A DNA stretch of 49,345 nt, taken from the NCBI GenBank assembly GCA_002403105.1, contig DHHD01000019.1, positions 1,786 to 51,130 of the forward strand, in the 5' to 3' direction. Below, piece after piece: positions 1 through 7,883 of this stretch (positions are counted from its first letter, which is position 1; the number at the start of each line of letters is the position of its first letter). The DNA comes from Anaerolineaceae bacterium UBA4781 (GTDB lineage: Bacteria > Chloroflexota > Anaerolineae > Anaerolineales > Anaerolineaceae). Under the pieces are notes generated by a model. The model worked only from the letters and a program-made list of their open reading frames with translations, was not told the origin of the DNA and searched no databases. A program made the position numbers and the translations under genes.

Positions 1-1
1 T

Positions 2-943
2 TACCAGTGGCGGGTATGTGCTTATGTGGATGGAATCTGGAGATCAGCCAGTGCTTTCAAGAACTTCACCCTGAGTTCATCTACTCCAAGCCCAATCTCA
101 CTCGTTCCAACTCCAATTTCACCGAGTGATTCAATAACTGATACTACGCCAACCTACACCTGGAGTATCATCAGTGGGGCAACAAGGTACCAATATCAAT
201 TATATAAAAGCTCTACCCTGATATACGCAAAAACGGTTTCAGCGGATGGTTGTGGTATCACAACCTGCACCGATACACCATCGGATGTGTTGAGTTACGG
301 TGATTACCAGTGGCGAGTGTGTGCTTATGTGGATGGAATCTGGAGATCTGCCAGTGCTTTCCAGAGCTTTACTCTGAGTTTTCCAATACCTGTCACTATT
401 TCACCCAGCGGTACTATCTCAGATACCACTCCAACTTTTGTCTGGTCAAAGATCAACACTGCCACGAGGTACCAGTATCAGCTTTATAAAGGAACTTCAC
501 TGGTATATGCAATAACTGTCGCCTCTAGTGTATGTGGGGCTAGCAACTGTGCGAGCACACCCACGGCTGTGTTGGGCACCGGTGATTACCAGTGGCGAGT
601 GTGTGCTTATATTGATGGAGTCTGGAGATCAGCCAGCGCTTTTAAAAATTTCACCCTTTCGTTAATTCCTGTTCCTGTTTCTCCAAGCGGCACGATCACG
701 GATACTACCCCGACTTACACATGGAATAAACTTAGTGGAGCTACGCGATATCAGTATCAGCTATATCAGAATACCACCCTGGTTTATGCAAAAACAGTGG
801 ATTCTAGCGTTTGTGGCACAACGACCTGTACGAGTACACCTGCAAATATCTTGAGCGCCGGTGATTACAAATGGCGGGTATGTGCATATGTGGATGGAGT
901 TTGGCGGTCAGCCAGCGCTTTCAAAGACTTCACCATCAGTCCA
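2..943 (+). repeat. Tandem coding repeats of about 280-300 bp
   Basis: Units aligned on the TAC codon of YQWRVCAY begin at 2, 305, 587 and 866, giving spacings of 303, 282 and 279 bp. The last unit stops early at the stop codon. The stretch coding for YQWRVCAY..G.WRSASAF is almost identical between copies at DNA level, while the TPTYTW...YAKTV part has diverged more. This points to unequal exchange or slippage with homogenisation of one segment. Confidence 0.85.
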
Positions 944-946
944 TGA
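2..946 (+). CDS. Repeat-built surface protein, C-terminal part (5' end outside window)
   Basis: The frame is open from base 2, so only the C-terminus is here. It consists of three and a bit repeats of about 93-101 residues. Each has a DTTPTYTW-like start, a RYQYQLYK strand, a CG...C...TP segment and a YQWRVCAYVDG..RSASAF end, then a short proline/serine linker. The beta-rich aromatic pattern resembles fibronectin type III-like modules of large secreted proteins. Each full repeat carries three cysteines at fixed places, which suggests disulfides outside the cell. There is no sorting signal or membrane anchor at the C-terminus, so anchoring or catalytic domains would lie upstream. Repeats of this kind are common in Anaerolineae surface proteins. 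The role (adhesion or extracellular scaffold) is inference. Confidence 0.8.
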   Translation, partial: YQWRVCAYVDGIWRSASAFKNFTLSSSTPSPISLVPTPISPSDSITDTTPTYTWSIISGATRYQYQLYKSSTLIYAKTVSADGCGITTCTDTPSDVLSYGDYQWRVCAYVDGIWRSASAFQSFTLSFPIPVTISPSGTISDTTPTFVWSKINTATRYQYQLYKGTSLVYAITVASSVCGASNCASTPTAVLGTGDYQWRVCAYIDGVWRSASAFKNFTLSLIPVPVSPSGTITDTTPTYTWNKLSGATRYQYQLYQNTTLVYAKTVDSSVCGTTTCTSTPANILSAGDYKWRVCAYVDGVWRSASAFKDFTISP

Positions 947-963
947 TGAACATGGTTTTTTTT
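941..963 (+). terminator. Intrinsic terminator overlapping the stop codon of the repeat protein
   Basis: Stem CCATG (941-945) pairs with CATGG (951-955) across a 5-base loop and is followed by eight T (956-963). The stop codon TGA lies at 944-946, inside the stem and loop. The stem is short but the T run is strong. A second small inverted repeat, GCAGT/ACTGC (964-976), follows directly. Confidence 0.6.
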
Positions 964-1202
964 GCAGTACTACTGCACAAGGATCTCAATAATTAAATTA
1001 TGGGTTGTGGATGACGAATGTCCCAAAAATAACAGAATCGGGGGAGATAAGTCTTCACATGCCAATAATGTGTCTTTCACAAAAGCAAAAACATGAAGAG
1101 AAAATGCTTAAACTAAGAAGATCTGTTGAATATTGTGGCATACAAGTTGGAGGTCTACTATCCACCGTGTTTGATAATATAGTATTATGAGAAGGAGGAA
1201 AA

Positions 1203-1661
1203 ATGGACAGTTGGAAAAGCAAAATTATTCTAATTACAGCCATCATTACCCTATCGACGATATCTGCTTGTACTTCTATTGGATCAAATGATGCAGAAGG
1301 GGCTGCTGCTGATGATAGTATCATTCTAAGCATGAAAAATAATGAGACGACCATTACGGTAAAACCGGGGGAAACATTTACTGTCCAATTGGATGGCAAC
1401 ATTACCACCGGTTATGCCTGGGAAGTGGAAGAAATCGATACAATCCTTTTGATGCAAGTTGGGGAAATGGAATACAAAGAAAAAAGTGATCCTGATTCTT
1501 CTTCCGCTGAAGACCTGACTGGCGCACCCGGAGAATTTGTATTTACTTTTAAAGCACTCCAGGTCGGAGAAACCCCATTGCGGCTGATTTATTATCGTTC
1601 CTTCGAAAAGGATGTGGAACCACTCGAGACCTTTATGGTTACTGTTAATATTTCTGAATGA
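1203..1661 (+). CDS. Chagasin-type (I42) protease inhibitor lipoprotein
   Basis: A 152-residue lipoprotein. Residues 1-22 are a signal peptide with a lipobox ending SAC, so Cys23 would be lipidated. The mature part carries NITTGYAW (66-73), matching the NPTTGYxW loop by which chagasin-family inhibitors enter the active site of papain-like cysteine peptidases. The C-terminal part is beta-rich and ends LETFMVTVNI, as in the family. The second inhibitory loop, usually RPW, reads YRSF here, so target or affinity may differ. Start supported by AAGGAGG a few bases upstream. It stands alone between the repeat-protein terminator and the glycosyltransferase operon. A role protecting surface proteins from peptidases is inference. 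Confidence 0.8.
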   Translation: MDSWKSKIILITAIITLSTISACTSIGSNDAEGAAADDSIILSMKNNETTITVKPGETFTVQLDGNITTGYAWEVEEIDTILLMQVGEMEYKEKSDPDSSSAEDLTGAPGEFVFTFKALQVGETPLRLIYYRSFEKDVEPLETFMVTVNISE

Positions 1662-1846
1662 TCTGTAATTTTAGAAATCACAACAAACATCGTTTTGCTT
1701 TAGCAAGGATCGCGATCTCTTTTTAATTGGTTGAAATATAGATAATTTATTTATTTATCAAATATCAGGTTGATAAGTCTTTTAAGACGCTGAAAACTTT
1801 CAAGGTAATCAACGAATGAAAATATTAAAAAAACGCCTGGGAAAGA

Positions 1847-1852
1847 TATAAT
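1847..1852 (+). promoter_or_regulatory. Possible -10 box of the glycosyltransferase operon
   Basis: TATAAT lies 11 bases before the ATG at 1864. No convincing -35 is found 16-18 bases upstream (ATTAAA at 1824-1829 is the best). There is no clear Shine-Dalgarno sequence before the ATG, so a very short leader is possible. Confidence 0.3.
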
Positions 1853-1863
1853 TATCTTCAACC

Positions 1864-2919
1864 ATGAAGGAAAGTATTTCGTTTTCAAAAAATGTGTTCA
1901 TCTCAATCATTATCCCAACCTGGAATAGCGATGCAACATTACCAAAAACTCTGAAAAAATTAACTCAACAAACTTATCAGGATTTTGAGTTAATGATCAT
2001 TGATAATGGTTCAGTTTCCTTTGATGAAAGCAAGATCAAACATGATTACCGATCATTAAACCTAAAAATCATTATCCTTAAAGAAAATACCGGATTCGCC
2101 CACGCCTGCAATCTGGGAGCGCAGCATGCCAGTGGAACGTGGCTGGCTTTTTTGAATGCTGATGCTTTTCCCCAGCCTGATTGGTTGGAACAGTTTCATA
2201 TTTATTCTCAACAATACCCCACCGTTTCTGCTTTTTGTTCATTGATAACACAAGCGAAGCATCCTGATTTGATTGATGGAACCGGGGACGTTTATAACAT
2301 CAGTGGGAATGCCTGGAAAAGGGGATATGGGTATCCCATCCAAACGGCTTCCAAAAAGCCGGAAAGAATCTTCTCGCCTAACGCTGCTGCAGCTTTTTAC
2401 CAGCGAGCTGTTTTCATGGAACTGGGAGGTTTTGATGAAGACTTTTTTAGTTACTTCGAAGATGTCGATCTTGGATTCCGATTAAATTTAGCAGGGTATC
2501 AATGTTATTTTTTGCCAGCCCTGCGCGTGGAGCATGTGGGTTCCTCCAGCACCAGCCAGGATAGTGATTTTGCTGTTTATCATCATCACCGCAATTCAGA
2601 ATGGGTGTTTTGGAAGAACATGCCCGGGATATTATTCTTTATCTATTTTTCGCTTCATCTTCTTGGAAATATTATATTTTTATTGAAATATCTTAAGAAT
2701 GGACGTGCGAAAATTGTTTTCAAAGCCAAATGGGATGCATTAAAGCTTTCGGGATTGATGTTATCGAAGCGTCGAACGATTCAGAAGCAGCGGCGTGGTT
2801 CCATCTCTGAGATCAATCGCATGTTGAATAAACAAATCTTGGCTCCTTACTTATTGGGGTATTCCCTGCGTAAGTTCAATAAAGCGCATCAAGGTCGAGA
2901 GATGAAGATAACGGAATGA
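1864..2919 (+). CDS. Family 2 glycosyltransferase
   Basis: GT-A fold transferase of 351 residues. The N-terminal nucleotide-binding strand ISIIIPTWNS is at 13-22, NTGFAHACN around 75-83, the metal site is of the NAD type (98-100) where classical members have DxD, and the acceptor-side motif EDVD is at 199-202 after GGFDEDFF. A hydrophobic segment at about 255-277 could tether the C-terminus to the membrane. The architecture is that of rhamnosyl- and related transferases acting on lipid-linked glycans. It is the first gene of a three-gene operon and overlaps the next by 4 bases (ATGA). Donor and acceptor cannot be told from sequence. Confidence 0.88.
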   Translation: MKESISFSKNVFISIIIPTWNSDATLPKTLKKLTQQTYQDFELMIIDNGSVSFDESKIKHDYRSLNLKIIILKENTGFAHACNLGAQHASGTWLAFLNADAFPQPDWLEQFHIYSQQYPTVSAFCSLITQAKHPDLIDGTGDVYNISGNAWKRGYGYPIQTASKKPERIFSPNAAAAFYQRAVFMELGGFDEDFFSYFEDVDLGFRLNLAGYQCYFLPALRVEHVGSSSTSQDSDFAVYHHHRNSEWVFWKNMPGILFFIYFSLHLLGNIIFLLKYLKNGRAKIVFKAKWDALKLSGLMLSKRRTIQKQRRGSISEINRMLNKQILAPYLLGYSLRKFNKAHQGREMKITE

Positions 2920-3851
2920 AGGGTCAAATACTCGATATTGTCATTGTTAATTGGAACTCTCCTGAGCTTCTTGAGAGTTGTATTGCTTCCATTAAACGAT
3001 CCACTATTGTTCTGCCCGGAAAATTGATCGTGGTTGATAATAGTGATGATAAGAATTCAGTTGATTTAACTCATTCTCAACCAGCGATCAAATATAGACA
3101 TCCACAAAAAAACTTGGGTTTTGGTGGGGGTTGTAACCTGGGGGCTGCCCTCGGTCAGGCGGAATTCATTCTTTTTCTCAATCCGGATATTGCTTTTTAC
3201 CCTGATACCTTGAAAAAATTGATTGCTTTTCTTACCTCCAGGCGGTTACTGCCAGATGTGGGCATCGTTGGTGCACAGCTCATTGGCCAGGATGGATCCG
3301 TTCAAAAGAATGTCGCCCGTTCTCCAATTTTCGCGCACCTTTTCCCACGTATGCTGGCTCTAGATCGTGTCTTTCCACGTATTTTTCCTCCTCATTACGA
3401 TAAACACATAGACTACGGTCAAAACCAAATTGTTGATCAGGTTCCCGGCGCATTCTTTTTGGTTCGCCGCACCGTATTTCATCAAATGGGTGGCTTTGAT
3501 GAGCGTTTTTTTATGTATTATGAAGATGTCGATTTCTCTTATCGTGCATCTGTGAATGGTTGGAAAACCCTTTATCTGGCAGAAATTGCAGTTGTGCATC
3601 AAGGTGGGGGTACAACCGAAAATATCTCAGATAAACGCTTGTTTTATTTATTACGGAGCCGGGTTCTCTATATCAAGAAACACAATGGGTATATCTCATC
3701 AATTTTTGTGATATTGGGTACGTTGTTCCTCGAATTTTTTGCTCGCTGCATTAGCGCGTTAATTCATTTATCGAAATACGAACTATACACTACAATCAAA
3801 GCCTATGGCATGTTCTTGCATGCATTTCCGGAATTGCTGAAAAAAGAATGA
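2916..3851 (+). CDS. Family 2 glycosyltransferase, rhamnosyltransferase-like
   Basis: 311 residues, GT-A fold. DIVIVNWNSPELL starts the nucleotide-binding domain, NLGFGGGCNLG (66-76) is typical of WbbL/RfbF-like rhamnosyltransferases, NPD (89-91) is the metal-site triplet, and EDVD (203-206) follows GGFDERFFMYY. A C-terminal hydrophobic stretch (about 265-285) may touch the membrane. The ATGA overlap with the previous gene and the similar overlap with the next indicate translational coupling. A deoxyhexose donor is likely from the subfamily but unproven. Confidence 0.88.
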   Translation: MKGQILDIVIVNWNSPELLESCIASIKRSTIVLPGKLIVVDNSDDKNSVDLTHSQPAIKYRHPQKNLGFGGGCNLGAALGQAEFILFLNPDIAFYPDTLKKLIAFLTSRRLLPDVGIVGAQLIGQDGSVQKNVARSPIFAHLFPRMLALDRVFPRIFPPHYDKHIDYGQNQIVDQVPGAFFLVRRTVFHQMGGFDERFFMYYEDVDFSYRASVNGWKTLYLAEIAVVHQGGGTTENISDKRLFYLLRSRVLYIKKHNGYISSIFVILGTLFLEFFARCISALIHLSKYELYTTIKAYGMFLHAFPELLKKE

Positions 3852-4939
3852 AAAGCAAACGTCTTTTAATCCTCCCCCGTTATACTGAAAAAGGTCCTAG
3901 CAGCCGTGTCAGGATGATGCAGTATTTACCCTATCTAAAAGAAGCAGGCTTTGATATTACGATCCATCCTTTTTTTGATGATGGGTATATTGATTCTTTA
4001 TACAGCCATCGACCGATCAAAATTTCTTCGGTACTATGCTCTTATTGGGATCGAGTTTGGATCTCTTTGCACAAACGGAAGCATGATCTGATCTGGTTAC
4101 AGCAAGAGTTATTGCCTTGGATTCCATTTGATATGGAAAAGGTCTTGTATTCAAAAAAAATACCCCTGCTTGTTGATTATGATGATGCGGTTTTTCACCG
4201 CTATGATTTACATAAAAATTCATTAATTCGCTTGCTTTTACGCAAGAAAATTGATCATGTAATGGAGATCGCCTCCGGATTGACCGTCGGGAACGCCTAT
4301 CTTGCTGAACGTGCTGAACAAACCGGTGCCCGGAATATTCATATTCTTCCCAGTGTCGTAGATACAAAAAAATACCACTGCAAATCCAAAGAAACACAAA
4401 CTGATTTCATCATTGGTTGGCTGGGCACTCCCAAAACAATCCATTTTCTTGAAACGATCAAACCCGCTTTAGAGAATGTGCTAAAAAGCAATACACGGTT
4501 GATCATTGTGGGAGCAGATATTCCTGATTCCGTGAAAGATCTTCCCATTCAATCTCAAACATGGAACGAAGATACTGAAATCGACCAGATCCTCCAATTC
4601 GATGTCGGCATCATGCCATTGATCGATGCGCCGTTTGAACGAGGAAAGTGCGGTTATAAATTGATCCAGTATATGGCCTGCGGATTACCGGTTGTTGCTT
4701 CCCCGGTGGGAGTAAATCAGAATATTGTTGAACAAGGCATTAATGGTTTTTTGGCGTCCACAACCGAAGAATGGATAGATGCAATCATACAATTAAGAGA
4801 TGACTTAGCCCTAAGAAAAAAAATGGGCATGGCAGGACGGAAAAAAGTAGAGTTACATTTCAATCTTGAAAGCACTGCAAACCAGTTAGTAAACCTTTTC
4901 GATCAGACGATCACAGAGAATGTTCTCCGATCGCACTGA
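3848..4939 (+). CDS. GT-B glycosyltransferase, family 4-like
   Basis: 363 residues in two Rossmann halves. The N-terminal half begins RLLILPRYTEKGPSSRVR, an acceptor-side start common in GT4 enzymes of glycan loci. The C-terminal half carries GKCGYKLIQYMACGLPVVAS, the donor-binding segment of GT4. Within it the usual glutamate of the EYMA-type motif is glutamine (IQYMA), which may affect activity or donor choice. Third and last gene of the operon, overlapping the upstream gene by 4 bases. A bidirectional terminator follows about 280 bases downstream. Confidence 0.82.
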   Translation: MKSKRLLILPRYTEKGPSSRVRMMQYLPYLKEAGFDITIHPFFDDGYIDSLYSHRPIKISSVLCSYWDRVWISLHKRKHDLIWLQQELLPWIPFDMEKVLYSKKIPLLVDYDDAVFHRYDLHKNSLIRLLLRKKIDHVMEIASGLTVGNAYLAERAEQTGARNIHILPSVVDTKKYHCKSKETQTDFIIGWLGTPKTIHFLETIKPALENVLKSNTRLIIVGADIPDSVKDLPIQSQTWNEDTEIDQILQFDVGIMPLIDAPFERGKCGYKLIQYMACGLPVVASPVGVNQNIVEQGINGFLASTTEEWIDAIIQLRDDLALRKKMGMAGRKKVELHFNLESTANQLVNLFDQTITENVLRSH

Positions 4940-5216
4940 TATTCTTATTAAGCTGATAAGGAAACTGACAGTGAACGACTATTTTGTCTGGTAAATAATG
5001 GTGGAAAAGAAGAAATATTTGTTCCTTAGGAACGATTGATTGTTTTCCGTGAAAAAAATGTCAAGTTTTGTCAAGTTTTGTCAAGCTTTTCAACTGTCTG
5101 CTTGATCGGAAGCAGTTTTTTTTTATAACTACCATTTTCTTCCTTTCCCTTCGATCGTGCCGAGGGTTGGTTTCCAAACCTGTCATAATGGTTATTTTAA
5201 TATCAAGGAAGATTAA
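4940..5216. other. Intergenic stretch between convergent genes
   Basis: AT-rich DNA with no credible gene. A short open frame starting near 5068 runs into the terminator and has no ribosome-binding site or family resemblance. The stretch holds one small tandem repeat (5059-5088) and ends at the terminator. Confidence 0.6.
5059..5088. repeat. Three 10-bp tandem repeats
   Basis: TGTCAAGTTT occurs at 5059-5068 and 5069-5078, followed by TGTCAAGCTT at 5079-5088. It is short, so slippage is the simplest origin. No function can be assigned. Confidence 0.7.
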
Positions 5217-5251
5217 AAAGACAGAACCTGTCTATAATGGGTTCTGTCTTT
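5217..5251. terminator. Bidirectional terminator between convergent genes
   Basis: Perfect 12-bp inverted repeat AAAGACAGAACC (5217-5228) / GGTTCTGTCTTT (5240-5251) with an 11-base loop. A-rich sequence on the left and T-rich on the right give U tracts in both directions. It separates the glycosyltransferase operon (+) from the M32 carboxypeptidase gene (-). Confidence 0.85.
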
Positions 5252-5270
5252 AATCGAAATAATTGATATC

Positions 5271-6773
5271 TTATAGCCCGTAAATCTTCCCGAATTTACT
5301 TTTGAGATAGCGCATGAAGGGAGCTGCATGGATCTTTTCTCCGGTCACTTTCTGCACCAACTCCTGTGGTTCGTATTTTGAGCCATGTTGATGGATATGC
5401 TCGCGATACCAGCCTAATAATTTTGAGAAGTCACCTTTCTCAATTTGCTGTTCAACATCTGGATTGTCTTCGAGCATTCTTTCCCATAACTGAGAAGAAA
5501 CCAGATTTCCGAGTGCATAGGTTGGGAAGTAGCCAAACAAACCGGATGACCAGTGCACATCTTGCAGCACACCTTCTTTGTTATTCGGTGGGACGATTCC
5601 AAGATAGGCTTTAAATTTCTCTTTCCAAACTTCGGCGGCATCTTTTGCTTTGATTGACCCTTCCATCAAACCAATTTCCATTTCAAGCCGCAGCATGATG
5701 TGCAAGTTATAGGTTGCTTCATCTGCTTCAATACGAATGAGAGAAGGTTCAACCTTGTTGACACCTTTATAGAAGGTATCACAGTCCACATTCCCTAATT
5801 GACTCGGGAAAATTTCTTGCAGGTCTTTGTAATATCTTTTCCAGAATGCTGCAGAGCGCCCTACCAGATTTTCCCACATGCGTGATTGAGATTCGTGAAC
5901 TGCCATAGATGCTCCCTCAGCAATGGGGGTGCGGTTATACTTCTTGGCAATTCCCTGCTCGTACAGGGCATGACCGCATTCATGGAAGGTCCCAAAAAGA
6001 CAGGGATTTAAGAAATCAGGGACGACCTTGGTAGTGATGCGCACATCGTTGAGCCCAAAGCCGGTCGTGAAGGGATGTACAGAAATATCCTGACGTCCAT
6101 GATTCCAGTCATAACCAAAATCCGTGATGACCTTTTTACCAAAAGCGATTTGTCCAGCACCATCATAATTCAAGAATAGAAAGCTGTTATCAACCTGCGG
6201 TTGCTGGCTGATCTGATGGATCAGTTCGACCTGTTCTTTTTTAAGAGAGGTAAAAATTTCCTGTACTTCAGCAGTTTTCATCCCTGGTTCGAAATCATCC
6301 AGCAGGGGATCGTAGACATGTGTGTATGGTTTGAAAAAATCAGCATATTGGCGTCGAAGATCAACTAATTTTTCTAAGTAGGGGCGGAAGAATTCGAAAT
6401 CATCTTTTGCTCTAGCTTGTTCCCAGGTGCTTTGTGCAACTGCTGTTTCTTTGGCGAATGCTGCAACCCAATCGCCGGAAACTTTTGTATTCTTTTCGTA
6501 TTTCCTTTTTGTTACTTTAATTAACCGGGCATCATCGGATTCTGAATCTAGTTCTTTGGCAGATTCAGATAGTTCATTGATCAATTTACCTAATTCGTCA
6601 GAAGTGGATTTCGTATGGACGATGCGACTCAAAGTAGCAGATTGTTCTCCACGATCTTCGGCTGCACCGCGGGGCATATTAACCTGCTGATCCCATTCTA
6701 AAACAGCATTGGCAGCGCTGAGATCGTGGATTTCATTCAGTAAAGTTTTCAGTTGCTCTAGTCTTTCTTTCAT
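5271..6773 (-). CDS. M32 metallocarboxypeptidase (carboxypeptidase Taq family)
   Basis: 500 residues, the normal length for the family. HECGH (264-268) is the zinc-binding HEXXH, and HESQSRMWEN (from 293) supplies the conserved downstream segment with the third ligand region. DVRITT (243-248) and HPF (233-235) are further family motifs. No signal peptide, so cytoplasmic. The enzyme removes C-terminal amino acids from peptides with broad specificity. GAAGGAGAT stands just before the ATG. It follows serA by 20 bases on the same strand, so the two are probably co-transcribed. Confidence 0.95.
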   Translation of the reverse strand: MKERLEQLKTLLNEIHDLSAANAVLEWDQQVNMPRGAAEDRGEQSATLSRIVHTKSTSDELGKLINELSESAKELDSESDDARLIKVTKRKYEKNTKVSGDWVAAFAKETAVAQSTWEQARAKDDFEFFRPYLEKLVDLRRQYADFFKPYTHVYDPLLDDFEPGMKTAEVQEIFTSLKKEQVELIHQISQQPQVDNSFLFLNYDGAGQIAFGKKVITDFGYDWNHGRQDISVHPFTTGFGLNDVRITTKVVPDFLNPCLFGTFHECGHALYEQGIAKKYNRTPIAEGASMAVHESQSRMWENLVGRSAAFWKRYYKDLQEIFPSQLGNVDCDTFYKGVNKVEPSLIRIEADEATYNLHIMLRLEMEIGLMEGSIKAKDAAEVWKEKFKAYLGIVPPNNKEGVLQDVHWSSGLFGYFPTYALGNLVSSQLWERMLEDNPDVEQQIEKGDFSKLLGWYREHIHQHGSKYEPQELVQKVTGEKIHAAPFMRYLKSKFGKIYGL

Positions 6774-6793
6774 GTTATCTCCTTCAATAATAT

Positions 6794-7738
6794 TTATGCT
6801 ACTCTCCAGCGGAGAGGATCACCTTCCAGAGCGGCTAATACTTCATTCACAATATCAGCCGATGCTCTTTTTTGCGCTTCTTGGGTTTCTCCGCCAATAT
6901 GCGGGGTGGCTATCAATTTTGGATGTTTCACAAGCGGGGAATCTAGCGGAGGTTCTTTTTCAAAAACATCCAGTGCCGCACTGGCTACTTTACCGCTTTC
7001 CAATGCTTGCAATAGTGCAGTTTCATCGATTACGCCACCACGTGCAGCAGATATAATGCGTACACCATCTTTCATTTTTGTAATGGCTTGTGCATTGATC
7101 ATGTGTTTGGTTGTATCGGTCAACGGCACATGTACTGTAATAATGTCTGCTTTTTGCAGCAGTTCATCCAAGCTGACGGGCTCTCCTCCGTGCTCGCTGA
7201 TCTGGGTTGGTGATGCAACCAGGTCATATGCGATGACTTTCATACCAAATGCTTTCGCATAAGTACCAACCGTTGAACCGATTCGACCGAAACCGATCAC
7301 GCCCAGTGTTTTTCCATATAATTCATTGCCTTTAATTTCACTTTTATACCAAATACCGGCTTTCAATCCGGAATCTGCTTTTGTTATTTCACGTACCATC
7401 GCTAGCATTAAAGCCATGGCATGTTCTGCTACGGCAATTGTGGTGGCGATCGGGGCGTTCACAACGATCACACCTTTTTCTTTTGCAGTGTCGAGGTTAA
7501 TATTATCAACACCTACTCCGCAACGACCAACTACCTTTAGTTTGGATGCATGTGCAAAAACCTCAGGAGTCACTTTAGTGCGTCCTCTTACAATCAAAGC
7601 ATCGTAATCTCCAATACATTCCAATAAAGCATTTGCTTCAATACCTTTTTGATCATCAAATGCGATATTTTTTGTAGTTAAGATCGATGTACCAGTGTCA
7701 GATAACCCGTCTGTTAATAAAATTTTCCAAGCTGACAT
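6794..7738 (-). CDS. serA: D-3-phosphoglycerate dehydrogenase, short form without ACT domain
   Basis: Oxidises 3-phosphoglycerate to 3-phosphohydroxypyruvate, the first step of serine synthesis. The frame is open further upstream to 8053, but the start is placed at the ATG at 7738: GGAGAGG lies just before it, the family homology begins there (MSAWKILLTDGL), and the longer version would run through the terminator of the upstream operon. The 314-residue protein has GFGRIG (149-154) for NAD, catalytic Arg233 in AARGG, Glu262, and His280 in TPHIGG. It ends after the catalytic domain, so feedback control by serine through an ACT domain is not expected. A related 2-hydroxyacid dehydrogenase activity is possible. 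Confidence 0.88.
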   Translation of the reverse strand: MSAWKILLTDGLSDTGTSILTTKNIAFDDQKGIEANALLECIGDYDALIVRGRTKVTPEVFAHASKLKVVGRCGVGVDNINLDTAKEKGVIVVNAPIATTIAVAEHAMALMLAMVREITKADSGLKAGIWYKSEIKGNELYGKTLGVIGFGRIGSTVGTYAKAFGMKVIAYDLVASPTQISEHGGEPVSLDELLQKADIITVHVPLTDTTKHMINAQAITKMKDGVRIISAARGGVIDETALLQALESGKVASAALDVFEKEPPLDSPLVKHPKLIATPHIGGETQEAQKRASADIVNEVLAALEGDPLRWRVA

Positions 7739-7848
7739 TTTCCTCTCCTTGTTTAACGTATAGTAAGAAAATTGTATCGCATTCCTATTCAGTTCAATAG
7801 TGTCTAGTTGCCCGATTTCGTTAATACAGGCATCAACGATCAATAGGT

Positions 7849-7878
7849 AAAAAAAGAGCAGCGAAAAAAACGCTGCTC
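7849..7878 (-). terminator. Intrinsic terminator of the ABC export operon
   Basis: Read on the minus strand: stem GAGCAGCG (7878-7871) / CGCTGCTC (7863-7856) with a seven-T loop, then seven T (7855-7849). It lies 5 bases after the stop of the permease gene and isolates the export operon from serA. Confidence 0.9.
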
Positions 7879-7883
7879 CTATG

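Noticed and set aside
1005..1190. Short open frame of 61 codons before the inhibitor gene
   Set aside because: No ribosome-binding site, no family resemblance, and it runs through the promoter/leader area of the next gene.
1662..1863. GATCGCGATC palindrome near 1710 as terminator of the inhibitor gene
   Set aside because: The palindrome leaves no room for a loop with a useful stem, so it is not a convincing hairpin, despite the T run after it.
5068..5253. Short open frame between convergent genes
   Set aside because: It begins in the 10-bp repeats and ends within the terminator stem, so it is most likely noncoding.
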